In this document: piece by piece, positions 1-8,141 of the stretch
Layout: each line of letters opens with the position of its first letter
Numbering within the stretch: the stretch's first letter is position 1
Origin: Taklimakanibacter sp050251035
GTDB lineage: Bacteria; Pseudomonadota; Alphaproteobacteria; Rhizobiales; Aestuariivirgaceae
Direction of reading: 5' to 3'
Length of the DNA stretch: 64,000 nt
NCBI GenBank assembly: GCA_050251035.1
Contig: JBFWNN010000003.1
Location: forward strand, 1-64,000
Notes under the pieces: generated by a model
Database searches by the model: none
Seen by the model: the letters and a program-made list of their open reading frames with translations, nothing else
What the model was told of the DNA's origin: nothing
Position numbers and translations under genes: made by a program

Positions 1-44
1 CCGCGTTCGGCGCGCTTATGATGCCGGCAAAGGAGACAGCGCCG

Positions 45-1253
45 ATGGCCAGTCCGTCATTCGAGTTCCAGAGCCCCAGGGGATACCGTCTCTCAGGCCG
101 CATCGAGCCGCCCGAGACGACGCCGCGCGGCTGGGCCATTCTCGCCCATTGCTTCACCTGCGGAAAAGAGAGCCTGGCCTCGGTTCGGGTGGGGCGCGCT
201 CTGGCGCTCCACGGGATCGGCGTTCTGCGCTTCGACTTTGCCGGGCTCGGCGCCAGTGGCGGCGCCTTCGCCGACGGCACCTTTGCCGCTGATGTCGGAG
301 ACCTGGTCGCTGCCGGTGCGGCGATGACGGCGGCCGGCATGGCACCGGCGCTGCTCGTCGGGCACAGCCTCGGCGGCGCCGCCGTGCTGGCGGCCGCGGG
401 CGACATGCCGATGATCAAGGCGGTCGCCACCATCGCCGCGCCCGCCGACGTGGCGCATGTGCTGCATCAGTTCGACCCGGACAGCCTCAGGCGCATCGAG
501 GCGGAGGGCGAGGCCGAGGTGAGCCTGGCCGACCGTCCCTTCGTCGTGCGCAAGGGGTTCATCGACGATGTCCGGCGACATGACCTCGAGGCGCGCATCG
601 CCAGGCTCCGCCGGCCCCTGCTGATCCTGCACGCCCCGCGTGACGCGACGGTCGGCATCGAGAACGCGGCGCGCATCTTCGCGGCGGCCAGGCATCCGAA
701 GAGCTTCGTCTCGCTCGACGACGCGAACCACTTGCTCACCCGCCGCGCCGATGCCGATTATGCCGCGACCATCATCAGCGCCTGGGCGTCGCGCTATCTT
801 CCTCACCTGGTGGCGGATCTGCCCCAGGTCGAGGCGGCGCAAGGCGTCGTCGCCGAGGAGACCGGCAAAGGCGCTTATCAGTTGGCGATGCGCAGCGGCC
901 GGCATCGCTTCCTCGCCGATGAGCCGGAAAGCGTCGGCGGCATGGGAAGCGGGCTTTCGCCCTATGAGCTGGTCGCGGCCGGCCTCGCCGCCTGCACGAC
1001 GATCACGATGCGGATGTATGCCGAGCGCAAGGGCTACAAGTTGACGCGGGCGCGCACCGTGGTGACGCATGCCAAGCGCCCCGACGAGATGCCGGCCGAT
1101 CTCTTCACCCGCGTGATCACCCTCGAGGGTCCGCTCGACGACGAGCAGCGCAAGAAGATCCTGGCGATTGCCGATCGCTGCCCGGTCGATCTGACCTTGG
1201 TGCGCGGTGCCGACGTCGAGACCAGTCTCGCCGACGGCGAGCCGCCTGGCTGA
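45..1253 (+). CDS. Bifunctional alpha/beta hydrolase / OsmC-family protein
   Basis: This 402-aa protein fuses an alpha/beta hydrolase to an OsmC-like domain. The hydrolase half (about residues 1-250) carries the nucleophile elbow GHSLGG at about residue 108, and a catalytic His is plausible in the DANHLL stretch. The C-terminal third (about 275-395) has the OsmC signature with a Cys in AACTTI, typical of thiol-dependent peroxidases acting on organic hydroperoxides. The ATG at 45 is chosen because AAGGAG lies 9 nt upstream; ATGs at 18 and 21 lack such a site. This fusion is a known family architecture. The substrate of the hydrolase part cannot be read. Convergent with the XRE gene just downstream. 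Confidence 0.9.
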   Translation: MASPSFEFQSPRGYRLSGRIEPPETTPRGWAILAHCFTCGKESLASVRVGRALALHGIGVLRFDFAGLGASGGAFADGTFAADVGDLVAAGAAMTAAGMAPALLVGHSLGGAAVLAAAGDMPMIKAVATIAAPADVAHVLHQFDPDSLRRIEAEGEAEVSLADRPFVVRKGFIDDVRRHDLEARIARLRRPLLILHAPRDATVGIENAARIFAAARHPKSFVSLDDANHLLTRRADADYAATIISAWASRYLPHLVADLPQVEAAQGVVAEETGKGAYQLAMRSGRHRFLADEPESVGGMGSGLSPYELVAAGLAACTTITMRMYAERKGYKLTRARTVVTHAKRPDEMPADLFTRVITLEGPLDDEQRKKILAIADRCPVDLTLVRGADVETSLADGEPPG

Positions 1254-1258
1254 TCCGC

Positions 1259-2041
1259 TCAAGCAAGCGCGTGGAGCGCCCTGGCCGTCTCGACATCTGC
1301 GGGGAAGAAGCTTTCCAACGCCAGCTCCGACAAGGTCACGTCGACGGGCGTGCCGAAGACCGTGATGGTGGAGAAGAAAGACAGGATGTTCTCCCCCGCC
1401 TTGAGCCTGATCGGCACCACGACGCCGCCATAATCGGCATGCGGCCGAGCGCTCGCCGGATGCGGATAGGCGGCGAGCTCGGCAAGCAAAGCGATGAGGA
1501 CGGTGTCGCCCGTCACGTCGATCTGCCGGCGCAAGCGGTCGAGAAGATGCGCCCGCCATTCGCTGAGGTTCTCGATGCGGGAACTGAGCCCGTCAGGATG
1601 CAGGCTGAGGCGCAGCACATTGACCGGCGGTGCGGCGAGATGCGCGGCCACACCCGCCATCAGCGTCATTGCCGTGTCATTGGCGGCGACCAGGGTCCAA
1701 TGCCGGTCGACGGCCAGTGCCGGATAGGGCGCATGGCCCTTGAGGATGAGATCGATCGCCTGGCGCGCCGTGGCGAGCGAAGGATCGTCGAGCTTGCGCT
1801 CGGCATAGGCCGGCGCATAGCCTGCCGCCAGCAGCAGCACGTTGCGCTCGCGCAAGGGCAGGTCGATCACTTCGGCGAGCTTCAGGACCATGCCGCGCGA
1901 CGGCAGCGAGCGGCCGGTCTCGATGAAGCTCAGATGGCGGGTCGAGATCTCGGCCTCGCCGGCGAGGTCGAGCTGGCTCATCCGCCGCCTTGTCCGCCAG
2001 TCGCGCAGCTGCTCGCCGAATGCCTTGGCTGTGTTCGTCAT
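1259..2041 (-). CDS. XRE-family transcriptional regulator with MmyB-like ligand domain
   Basis: This 260-aa protein has an N-terminal Cro/CI-type helix-turn-helix (about residues 10-65, with STRHLSFIETGRSLPS in the recognition region). A C-terminal domain of the MmyB/LBD type follows, with RHWTLVAANDTA and FFSTITVFGTPVDVTLSELALE. Such proteins are usually local regulators with a small-molecule-binding PAS-like domain. The ATG at 2041 fits the usual N-terminus (MTNTAKAFGEQL) better than the upstream frame extension. It is divergent from the membrane-protein gene at 2149, which is a plausible target; the 107-bp space between them would hold both promoters. Confidence 0.9.
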   Translation of the reverse strand: MTNTAKAFGEQLRDWRTRRRMSQLDLAGEAEISTRHLSFIETGRSLPSRGMVLKLAEVIDLPLRERNVLLLAAGYAPAYAERKLDDPSLATARQAIDLILKGHAPYPALAVDRHWTLVAANDTAMTLMAGVAAHLAAPPVNVLRLSLHPDGLSSRIENLSEWRAHLLDRLRRQIDVTGDTVLIALLAELAAYPHPASARPHADYGGVVVPIRLKAGENILSFFSTITVFGTPVDVTLSELALESFFPADVETARALHALA

Positions 2042-2148
2042 GCCGGAACAATAGCCCAGCCCTGGCGGCATCTCCATGACCTCCGAGGTAATCGACTTGC
2101 CTCTCCGCTCTTCGCATCATGACCACATCGAAGAAAAAGGAGACCAAC

Positions 2149-2544
2149 ATGTCGACCAGCCATCCCCAGTTCCTGCGTTATGTCCTGATTGCCGATGCCG
2201 TCGCCAGCGGGGCCACCGGTGCCCTGATGATCCTGGGCTCGAGCCTTCTCGCCGGAATGCTCGCCCTGCCGGGCGGCCTGCTTTTCGAAGCCGGCCTCAT
2301 CCTCGTGCCCTATGTGCTTCTCGTCGCCATCGTCGCGAGCCGGCCGATCGTTCCGGTCAAAGCCGTGTGGTTCATCATCGCCTGCAATGCGCTGTGGACC
2401 GTGGGCTCGCTCGCCGTGCTGGTGAGCGGCCTCGTCGCGCCCAACGCGCTGGGCTATGCCTTCGTGATCGCGCAGGCGGCCGCCGTGGCGCTCCTGGGCG
2501 AGCTGCAATATATGGCGCTCCGCCGGAAGAGTGTGGCGGCTTGA
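2149..2544 (+). CDS. Small four-helix integral membrane protein
   Basis: This 131-aa protein is very hydrophobic, with about four predicted transmembrane segments (around residues 10-32, 42-62, 68-90 and 96-118). It begins MSTSHPQFLRYVL. The start at 2149 is supported by AAGGAG 8 nt upstream. The arrangement resembles the small integral membrane proteins often found beside MmyB-type XRE regulators in alphaproteobacteria. No catalytic motif is visible and the function is unknown. It is divergent from the XRE gene and followed by a strong hairpin, so it is probably monocistronic. Confidence 0.75.
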   Translation: MSTSHPQFLRYVLIADAVASGATGALMILGSSLLAGMLALPGGLLFEAGLILVPYVLLVAIVASRPIVPVKAVWFIIACNALWTVGSLAVLVSGLVAPNALGYAFVIAQAAAVALLGELQYMALRRKSVAA

Positions 2545-2555
2545 TTGACGATCCG

Positions 2556-2579
2556 GCCCTCTCCCCCCGGGGAGAGGGC
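2556..2579. terminator. GC-rich hairpin, candidate terminator
   Basis: A perfect 11-bp inverted repeat (GCCCTCTCCCC and its complement) with a 2-nt loop sits 12 nt after the stop of the membrane-protein gene. No U-run follows, so intrinsic termination is inferred. Similar gcccctctcc-type hairpins are common intergenic repeats in rhizobial genomes. Confidence 0.5.
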
Positions 2580-2628
2580 AAATGCACGCTTCCCTTTCGC
2601 CACGGCGGAATCACGCTAGATTGCGGCG

Positions 2629-3048
2629 ATGATCCGGATCACGGCGACCCTATCCATCCCAGAGGACGCGCTCAGCGAGCGCTTCATCCGCGCCTCGGGC
2701 CCCGGCGGCCAGAATGTCAACAAGGTCGCGACCGCGGTCGAATTGCGCTGCGATCTCAACCGCGCCGACCTGCCCCTGGACATGATGCAGCGTCTGCAGG
2801 TCCTGGCCGGGCGCCAGCTCACCCTCGACAATGTCCTCGTCATCACCGCCGACACGCATCGCTCGCAGGAGCGCAATCGCGCCGAGGCGCTGGGCCGCCT
2901 GACCGCGCTTTTGAAGCGGGCCGCGGTCAGGCCCAAGAAGCGCATCGCCACCAAACCGACCAAGGCGTCGCGCCAGCGCCGCCTCGACGCCAAGGCGCGC
3001 AATGCCAAGATCAAGACCCTGCGTCGCGCCCGTCCCGCTTTCGACTGA
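2629..3048 (+). CDS. arfB: Peptidyl-tRNA hydrolase ArfB (YaeJ-type ribosome rescue factor)
   Basis: This 139-aa protein carries the class-I release-factor catalytic GGQ motif in ASGPGGQNVNKVAT near residues 24-37. It lacks a codon-recognition domain, which matches ArfB size. The C-terminus is strongly basic (KKRIATKPTKASRQRRLDAK), the tail that ArfB inserts into the empty mRNA channel of stalled ribosomes. The inferred role is hydrolysis of peptidyl-tRNA on non-stop complexes. The next gene begins 13 nt downstream and is probably co-transcribed. Confidence 0.93.
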   Translation: MIRITATLSIPEDALSERFIRASGPGGQNVNKVATAVELRCDLNRADLPLDMMQRLQVLAGRQLTLDNVLVITADTHRSQERNRAEALGRLTALLKRAAVRPKKRIATKPTKASRQRRLDAKARNAKIKTLRRARPAFD

Positions 3049-3061
3049 GGAGATCATCGCC

Positions 3062-3634
3062 GTGCACATCACCATGGCGCCGGATGAATGGACGACGTTC
3101 GCCGGCTTCGTCCGCTGCGCCGGGCGCTATGTCGAGTTCGGCGCCGGCGCCAGCACCGTGCTGGCGGCGGCCTCGGTCAGGGACTGGGCGGCCGCGTTCG
3201 ATTCCTCGCAAGGCTGGCTCGATCGCGTGGCCGAGGCCTGCCGCGCGCGGCAGACGCGCCTTACGCCCACGCTCTCTCATGTCGACATCGGCGAGACCGG
3301 CGAATGGGGCTTCCCCAAGGACGCGACGTCGCGCGACCGCTGGCCGCTCTATCATTCGAGCATGTGGGACGATGGCCGCCTGGCCGAGGCCGATCTCTAT
3401 CTGGTCGACGGGCGTTTTCGTCTCGCCTGTTTCGCGCAGGCGCTGCTGCATTGCGGCGACCATGCTTTCGTCGCCTTCCACGACTATGCGTCGCGGCCTT
3501 ATTACCACGCGGCCGCCGTCATCGCCCGGGAAGTGGCGCGCGTCGACGACCTGTCGATCTTCATGCGCCCTCCCGGTTTCGATTCCGAGCTGGCGCGGCG
3601 TCTGGTCGCGGATCATGCGCATGACCCGCGCTGA
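3062..3634 (+). CDS. Putative class-I methyltransferase-like protein
   Basis: This protein of about 190 aa has a glycine-rich segment GRYVEFGAGAST near the N-terminus that resembles the SAM-binding motif I of class-I methyltransferases. DADLYLVDGRFRLAC resembles the later strand-4/5 region, with an acidic residue before a Gly. A GTG start at 3062 is preferred because AGGAG lies 9 nt upstream, overlapping the arfB stop; ATG at 3074 is the alternative. Similar proteins of about 200 aa are annotated only as hypothetical or SAM-dependent methyltransferases. No substrate can be inferred. Confidence 0.7.
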   Translation: MHITMAPDEWTTFAGFVRCAGRYVEFGAGASTVLAAASVRDWAAAFDSSQGWLDRVAEACRARQTRLTPTLSHVDIGETGEWGFPKDATSRDRWPLYHSSMWDDGRLAEADLYLVDGRFRLACFAQALLHCGDHAFVAFHDYASRPYYHAAAVIAREVARVDDLSIFMRPPGFDSELARRLVADHAHDPR

Positions 3635-3688
3635 ACGATAAGCTTCGGCTTCCCCTTCTCCGGCTCATGCGCTAGACACCTCCCCTTC

Positions 3689-4297
3689 ATGCTGCGCGCC
3701 CTTTACGACTGGACCTTGTCGCTCGCCGCCCGCAAGACGGCGGAGGTGTGGCTTGCCGTCATCGCCTTCGTCGAGAGCTCGGTCTTCCTCATCCCGGCCG
3801 ATGTCCTCTATCTGCCCATGGCGCTGGCGCGGCCCGATCGCGCCTACCGCTATGCCATCGTGGCGACCCTGGCGTCGACCCTCGGCGGCATTGCCGGCTA
3901 TTTCCTGGGGCTTTTCGCCTATGACGCGCTGGCCCGCCCGGTTCTCGAGCTCTATGGCAAGCTCGACGAATTCGAGCAATTGCGCCGCTGCACCGGCGAG
4001 GACACGATCATGCTGCTCCTGGTGACGTCGGGTCTGGCGCATCTGCCGCCGATCAAGATCGTCACCATCCTGGCGGGCGTCGTCCAGGTCAGCTTCGCCT
4101 TCTTCGTCCTCTCCTGCATCATCGCGCGCGGCGCCCGCTTCATGGCGCTGGCCTGGGCGATGCGCCGCTATGGCGAGCCGATCCGCCATTTCATCGAGAA
4201 ACGCCTGGGCCTGATCGCCGGCCTTGCCGCCGCCATACTCATCCTGCTCTACTTCGCCGCCAAATATCTCAGCGGCGGCGCGCTCGCTGCCTGCTAG
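3689..4297 (+). CDS. YqaA/DedA-like (VTT domain) membrane protein
   Basis: This 202-aa integral membrane protein matches the YqaA-type VTT/DedA superfamily. It has a conserved acidic helix near the start (FVESSVFLIPADVLYLPM), a Gly-rich TM (STLGGIAGYFLGLFAYD) and later TMs (PPIKIVTILAGVVQ; ILILLYFAAKYL). The family includes lipid scramblase or flippase-like proteins, but the role of this branch is not settled. It lies 20 bp upstream of dsbB in the same direction, so the two may share a transcript. Confidence 0.85.
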   Translation: MLRALYDWTLSLAARKTAEVWLAVIAFVESSVFLIPADVLYLPMALARPDRAYRYAIVATLASTLGGIAGYFLGLFAYDALARPVLELYGKLDEFEQLRRCTGEDTIMLLLVTSGLAHLPPIKIVTILAGVVQVSFAFFVLSCIIARGARFMALAWAMRRYGEPIRHFIEKRLGLIAGLAAAILILLYFAAKYLSGGALAAC

Positions 4298-4317
4298 AGC
4301 CCAATGAAGAGAGTCCA

Positions 4318-4782
4318 ATGATCATCACCCAGCGCAGCGCCCTGTTGATCATCTGCATCGTCAGCCTGCTGACGATCTTGGGCGCTTTCCTGTTCCAATG
4401 GGCGGGCTACGCGCCCTGTCCGCTGTGCCTGCAGCAGCGCTGGGCCTATTACGCGGTGATCCCGCTGAGCATCGTCTTCGCCGGCATCGCCCGCAGCAAT
4501 GCCGGCATTGCCCGCTGGGGTCTCCTGCTCATCGCGCTCATCCTCGTCGCCAACAGCATCTTCGGCATCTACCATGCCGGCGCCGAATGGAAATTCTGGC
4601 CGGGTCCAGACACCTGCGGCGGCGCCATGGGCGAGGGGCTCCCGACCCTGACCAACGATCCGGTGGTGCGCTGCGACGAGGCGGCCATCCGGATATTGGG
4701 ATTGTCGCTCGCCGGCTGGAATGCGGTGATCTGTGCGGCGCTCGCCGCTGTCGCGCTCAAGGGTGCATCAAGGAACGGCTGA
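4318..4782 (+). CDS. dsbB: Disulfide bond formation protein DsbB
   Basis: This 154-aa inner-membrane protein has four TM helices and both DsbB cysteine pairs: CPLC in the first periplasmic loop (about residues 37-40) and a second loop with DTCGG and VRCDE. DsbB passes electrons from DsbA to quinone, renewing the periplasmic disulfide catalyst. The LCLQQRW context after the first pair is typical. A Shine-Dalgarno-like GAAGAG precedes the ATG. It ends 7 bp before the convergent HNH gene. Confidence 0.93.
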   Translation: MIITQRSALLIICIVSLLTILGAFLFQWAGYAPCPLCLQQRWAYYAVIPLSIVFAGIARSNAGIARWGLLLIALILVANSIFGIYHAGAEWKFWPGPDTCGGAMGEGLPTLTNDPVVRCDEAAIRILGLSLAGWNAVICAALAAVALKGASRNG

Positions 4783-4789
4783 GAGCGGG

Positions 4790-5374
4790 CTACGGCTCGA
4801 GCTCGGTATCCCAGTAGAGATAGTCCTGCCAGCTGTCGTGCAAGAAATTGGGCGGAAACATCCGCCCATTGGCATGGAGCTGGCTGATGGTCGGCCGGAT
4901 CGGTTTATGGGCCGGCCACATCTCCGCCTCGCGCGGCAATTGCCCGCCCTTTCTCAGATTGCAGGGCGAGCATGCGGTCACCACATTGTCCCAGGTCGTG
5001 TGGCCGCCTTTCGAGCGCGGAACGACATGGTCGAAGGTGAGGTCGCGCCGGTCGCCGCAATATTGGCAAGTGAAACGGTCGCGCAGGAACAGGTTGAAAC
5101 GGGTAAAGGCGGGGTTGCGCGCCGGCTTCACATAGGTCTTGAGCGAGACGACGGAGGGGATGCGCATCTCGAAAGCGGGACTGCGCACCACGCGCTCATA
5201 TTCCGAGACGATATTCACGCGGTCGAGGAAGACAGCCTTGATGGCGTCCTGCCAGCTCCACAGCGACAGCGGATAATAGCTCAGGGGCCGGTAATCCGCA
5301 TTGAGCACCAATGCCGGGCATGCTTCCGGAGATATGGTTGGATGGTGAGCTCCGGCACCTTCCTCCTGTAACAT
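4790..5374 (-). CDS. HNH endonuclease family protein
   Basis: This 194-aa protein has a C-terminal HNH nuclease domain: CQYCGDRRDLTFDHVVP supplies the first Zn knuckle and the catalytic His, followed by SKGG, WDNVVTAC and SPCN. Size and N-terminal part (PALVLNADYRPLSYYPLS) match a widespread alphaproteobacterial family whose biological target is unknown. The ATG at 5374 gives the usual family length; a much longer upstream open frame is low-complexity and looks spurious. Confidence 0.9.
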   Translation of the reverse strand: MLQEEGAGAHHPTISPEACPALVLNADYRPLSYYPLSLWSWQDAIKAVFLDRVNIVSEYERVVRSPAFEMRIPSVVSLKTYVKPARNPAFTRFNLFLRDRFTCQYCGDRRDLTFDHVVPRSKGGHTTWDNVVTACSPCNLRKGGQLPREAEMWPAHKPIRPTISQLHANGRMFPPNFLHDSWQDYLYWDTELEP

Positions 5375-5441
5375 GGCTCGATATTCTACATCTTGTGTGT
5401 CAGGCCTGTGAAGGCCCTTTATGACACCCTGGTGACCGGCC

Positions 5442-6086
5442 TCAGGACACGGCTTGCGGCAGGCCCCTGAGGCCGCGGTAATGGGCCCAGAGCAGCCGGG
5501 CGGCGACCGAGCGCCAGGGCCGCCAGGCATCGGCCAAGCCCAGCATGGCGCGGGAATCCGGCCTTTTTGCGAGGCCGAACAGGTCGGCGGCCGAGGCCTG
5601 GAGCGCCAGGTCCCCGGTTGGCCAGGCATCGGCCCGGCCGAGGCAGGACAGGGTGTAGATGTCGGCGGTCCACGGCCCGATGCCGGGGAGGGCCACCAGC
5701 ATCGAGGCGACCTCGTCGTCGGAATGGAGATGGAGCCTGTCGACCCTGAACTCGCCTTTGTGGGCGGCCTGCGCCAAAGCGCGGAAGGTGCGGCTCTTGG
5801 CGCCGGACAGGCCGAGCTTCATGAGGGTCGCATGCCGCCGCCGCAGGATCGCCGGCGGATCGAGCGGCGCCAGTTCCCGCTCGATCCGCCGCCAGATCGT
5901 ATCCGCCGCCTGGAGCGAGATCATCTGCTCGGTGACGATGCGTAAGAGGCCCGGCAGCCCGCCCGGCGCGCGCCGCAGCGGCGGCAGTCCGGTCTGAGCG
6001 ATGACGCGGGAGAAGCGCGGCTCGCGGCCGAGCAGCCATTCGACCCCTTCGGCCAGGTCGGCTTCGCTCTCGATGGTCTTGTGCAT
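5442..6086 (-). CDS. DNA-3-methyladenine glycosylase II family (AlkA-like HhH-GPD)
   Basis: This protein of about 214 aa is a helix-hairpin-helix-GPD DNA glycosylase. The hairpin LVALPGIGPWTADIY is followed by the conserved aspartate region. The N-terminal half has the GLPGLLRIVTEQMISLQAA helix found in AlkA-type enzymes. It should excise alkylated purines in base-excision repair. The start at 6086 (MHKTIESEADL) matches the family N-terminus. In-frame ATGs at 6104 and 6125 are possible, and the last would overlap the divergent gluQ start. Confidence 0.88.
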   Translation of the reverse strand: MHKTIESEADLAEGVEWLLGREPRFSRVIAQTGLPPLRRAPGGLPGLLRIVTEQMISLQAADTIWRRIERELAPLDPPAILRRRHATLMKLGLSGAKSRTFRALAQAAHKGEFRVDRLHLHSDDEVASMLVALPGIGPWTADIYTLSCLGRADAWPTGDLALQASAADLFGLAKRPDSRAMLGLADAWRPWRSVAARLLWAHYRGLRGLPQAVS

Positions 6087-6123
6087 GCGCGTGTTATAGA
6101 GCATCGCCGAGCCGGGAAAAGTC

Positions 6124-6972
6124 ATGAGCCTCGCAACCTTTCGCTTCGCGCCGAGCCCCAATGGCCGTCTGCATCTGGGCCATGCCTATTCGGCTTTGCT
6201 CAATGAGAAGATGGCCCGCGCGGCGGGCGGGCGTTTCCTCTTGCGCATCGAGGACATCGACACGATCCGCTGCACGCCCGAGCTCTCCCGGGCGATGCTG
6301 ATGGATCTGGCCTGGCTCGGCTTGAAATGGGAAGCGCCGGTGCTGCGCCAGAGCGAGCATCTCGGGCGTTATCGAGAGGTCCAGCAGGTCTTGCGCGATC
6401 GGGGCCTGCTCTATCCCTGCTTCTGCTCGCGCCAGGACATTGCCCGCCGGGTGGGGGCCGACGCCCGGCGCGATCCCGAAGGCCAGCCGCTCTATCCGGG
6501 AACCTGCCGGCATATGACGGCGGCGGATCGCGCCCGCCATCTGGCGCAGGGCGATCCGGCAGCCTGGCGCATCGACATGGCGCAAGCGTTGGCGCCGGTG
6601 GGCGCGGCGCTTACTTTCAGCGAGGCAGGCTCGGGCGCTCGCGTCGAAGAGATCGCTCATCCCGAAGACTGGGGCGATGTCGTGCTGGCGCGCAAGGATA
6701 TCGACACCAGCTATCACATCGCGGTCGTCATCGACGATGCGCTGCAGGGCGTCACCCATGTGGTGCGCGGCCACGATCTCTTTCACGCGACGGCGATCCA
6801 TCGCCTGCTGCAGCATCTCCTGGCGCTGCCGGTGCCGCGCTATCATCACCATACGCTCGTCAATGACGAGGCCGGGCGCAAATTGTCGAAGAGCCTCGGC
6901 AGCCGCTCTTTGCACGATCTGCGCGAAGGCGGCGCATCCGCAAAAGACGTTCGCAAGGCGCTGGGTTTCTAG
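6124..6972 (+). CDS. gluQ: Glutamyl-Q tRNA(Asp) synthetase
   Basis: This 282-aa protein is a truncated glutamyl-tRNA synthetase lacking the anticodon-binding domain. The class-I HIGH-type motif is HLGHAYSAL near residue 17 and the KMSKS-type motif is KLSKS near residue 255. CFCSRQDI supplies part of the usual Zn site. GluQ-RS attaches Glu to the queuosine of tRNA(Asp). It is divergent from the glycosylase gene. Its stop codon shares the palindromic CTAG at 6969-6972 with the convergent DUF1674 gene. Confidence 0.92.
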   Translation: MSLATFRFAPSPNGRLHLGHAYSALLNEKMARAAGGRFLLRIEDIDTIRCTPELSRAMLMDLAWLGLKWEAPVLRQSEHLGRYREVQQVLRDRGLLYPCFCSRQDIARRVGADARRDPEGQPLYPGTCRHMTAADRARHLAQGDPAAWRIDMAQALAPVGAALTFSEAGSGARVEEIAHPEDWGDVVLARKDIDTSYHIAVVIDDALQGVTHVVRGHDLFHATAIHRLLQHLLALPVPRYHHHTLVNDEAGRKLSKSLGSRSLHDLREGGASAKDVRKALGF

Positions 6973-7166
6973 AAATCGCTGGCGATGCCCTTTACTTCCC
7001 AGTCACCGAAACGGGTGGGCTCCAGCCCTTTGCGGCCGTTCACTTCCTTGGGGAGATCGGGCGCCTGCACGGCATTCCGCCGCGCCGCCGCCTCGGCGAG
7101 CGCACGTTCCGCGGCGGCGGGAAGCGCCTTTCCGCCCTTGTCCTCGAGGTCAGCCATACCCATCAT
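6969..7166 (-). CDS. DUF1674 protein (SDHAF4-like succinate dehydrogenase assembly factor)
   Basis: This 65-aa protein ends with the family signature GLEPTRFGDWEVKGIASDF. SDHAF4/DUF1674 proteins help assemble the flavinylated succinate dehydrogenase subunit; that role is inferred from the family. GGAG lies about 7 nt before the ATG at 7166, which favours it over the inner ATGs at 7163 and 7157. The gene is convergent with gluQ and divergent from htpX, a neighbourhood common in Rhizobiales. Confidence 0.88.
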   Translation of the reverse strand: MMGMADLEDKGGKALPAAAERALAEAAARRNAVQAPDLPKEVNGRKGLEPTRFGDWEVKGIASDF

Positions 7167-7220
7167 ATAGGGGCTCCATTGCACCAGGTGCAAGGCAGGG
7201 CGAAAGGGTGAGGTTGCCTG

Positions 7221-8141
7221 ATGAACGTAATGCGGACCGGAATACTGCTGGCGGGGCTCGTCGCCCTGTTCCTGGCTGTCGGCTATGCCATTGGCGGCCA
7301 GACCGGCATGCTGATCGCGCTCGTGTTCTCGGTCGGCATGAATGCCTTCGCTTATTGGAATTCCGACAAGATGGTGCTGTCGATGCATGGCGCGCGCGCC
7401 ATCGACCGCGCCGCGTCGCCCGAATTCTATGACATGATCGCCAGGCTCTCGCAGAATGCCGGGCTGCCCATGCCCAAGGTCTACATCATGGACAATCCGC
7501 AGCCCAACGCCTTCGCCACCGGGCGCGATCCCGAGCATGCCGCGGTCGCTGCGACCACGGGCCTGCTCTCCGCCCTCAGCTATGACGAGATCGAAGGCGT
7601 GATGGCGCATGAGCTCGCCCATATCCGTAACCGCGACACGCTGATCATGACGGTCACGGCGACCATTGCCGGCGCCATTTCCATGCTCGGCAATTTCGCC
7701 TTCTTCTTCGGCGGCGGCCGCGAGCGCGGTGGCGGCCTGGGCATGATCGGCACCTTGCTGATGATCATCGTCGCTCCGCTCGCCGCCATGCTGGTGCAGA
7801 TGGCGATCAGCCGCACCCGCGAATATTCGGCCGATCGCGGCGGCGCCCAGATCTGCGGCAAGCCGATGGCGCTCGCTTCGGCGCTGGCGCGCATTTCCAA
7901 TGCGGCACATCGCATCGAGAACGACACGGCGGAGGCCAATCCCGCCACCGCCCATATGTTCATCATCAACCCGCTCTCGGGTCAGCGCATGGACAATCTG
8001 TTCTCGACGCACCCCGCGACGGAGAACCGCATCGCCGCCTTGAAGCAGATCGCGGCCGAGTTCGGCGCCCCGGCGCAACCCGTCTCGACCGGTCCCTGGT
8101 CAGACGAAGCGCCGCGTAATAATAGAGGCCCATGGGGCTGA
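7221..8141 (+). CDS. htpX: Membrane zinc metalloprotease HtpX (M48)
   Basis: This 306-aa protease has two N-terminal TM helices and a HELAH zinc motif at about residue 130, then a second pair of hydrophobic helices and the downstream EYSADRGGA motif carrying the third zinc ligand. HtpX degrades misfolded inner-membrane proteins, with its active site in the cytosol. The start has an upstream GGTGAGG-like site. It overlaps rsmB by 10 bp, so the two are translationally close and probably one operon. Confidence 0.95.
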   Translation: MNVMRTGILLAGLVALFLAVGYAIGGQTGMLIALVFSVGMNAFAYWNSDKMVLSMHGARAIDRAASPEFYDMIARLSQNAGLPMPKVYIMDNPQPNAFATGRDPEHAAVAATTGLLSALSYDEIEGVMAHELAHIRNRDTLIMTVTATIAGAISMLGNFAFFFGGGRERGGGLGMIGTLLMIIVAPLAAMLVQMAISRTREYSADRGGAQICGKPMALASALARISNAAHRIENDTAEANPATAHMFIINPLSGQRMDNLFSTHPATENRIAALKQIAAEFGAPAQPVSTGPWSDEAPRNNRGPWG

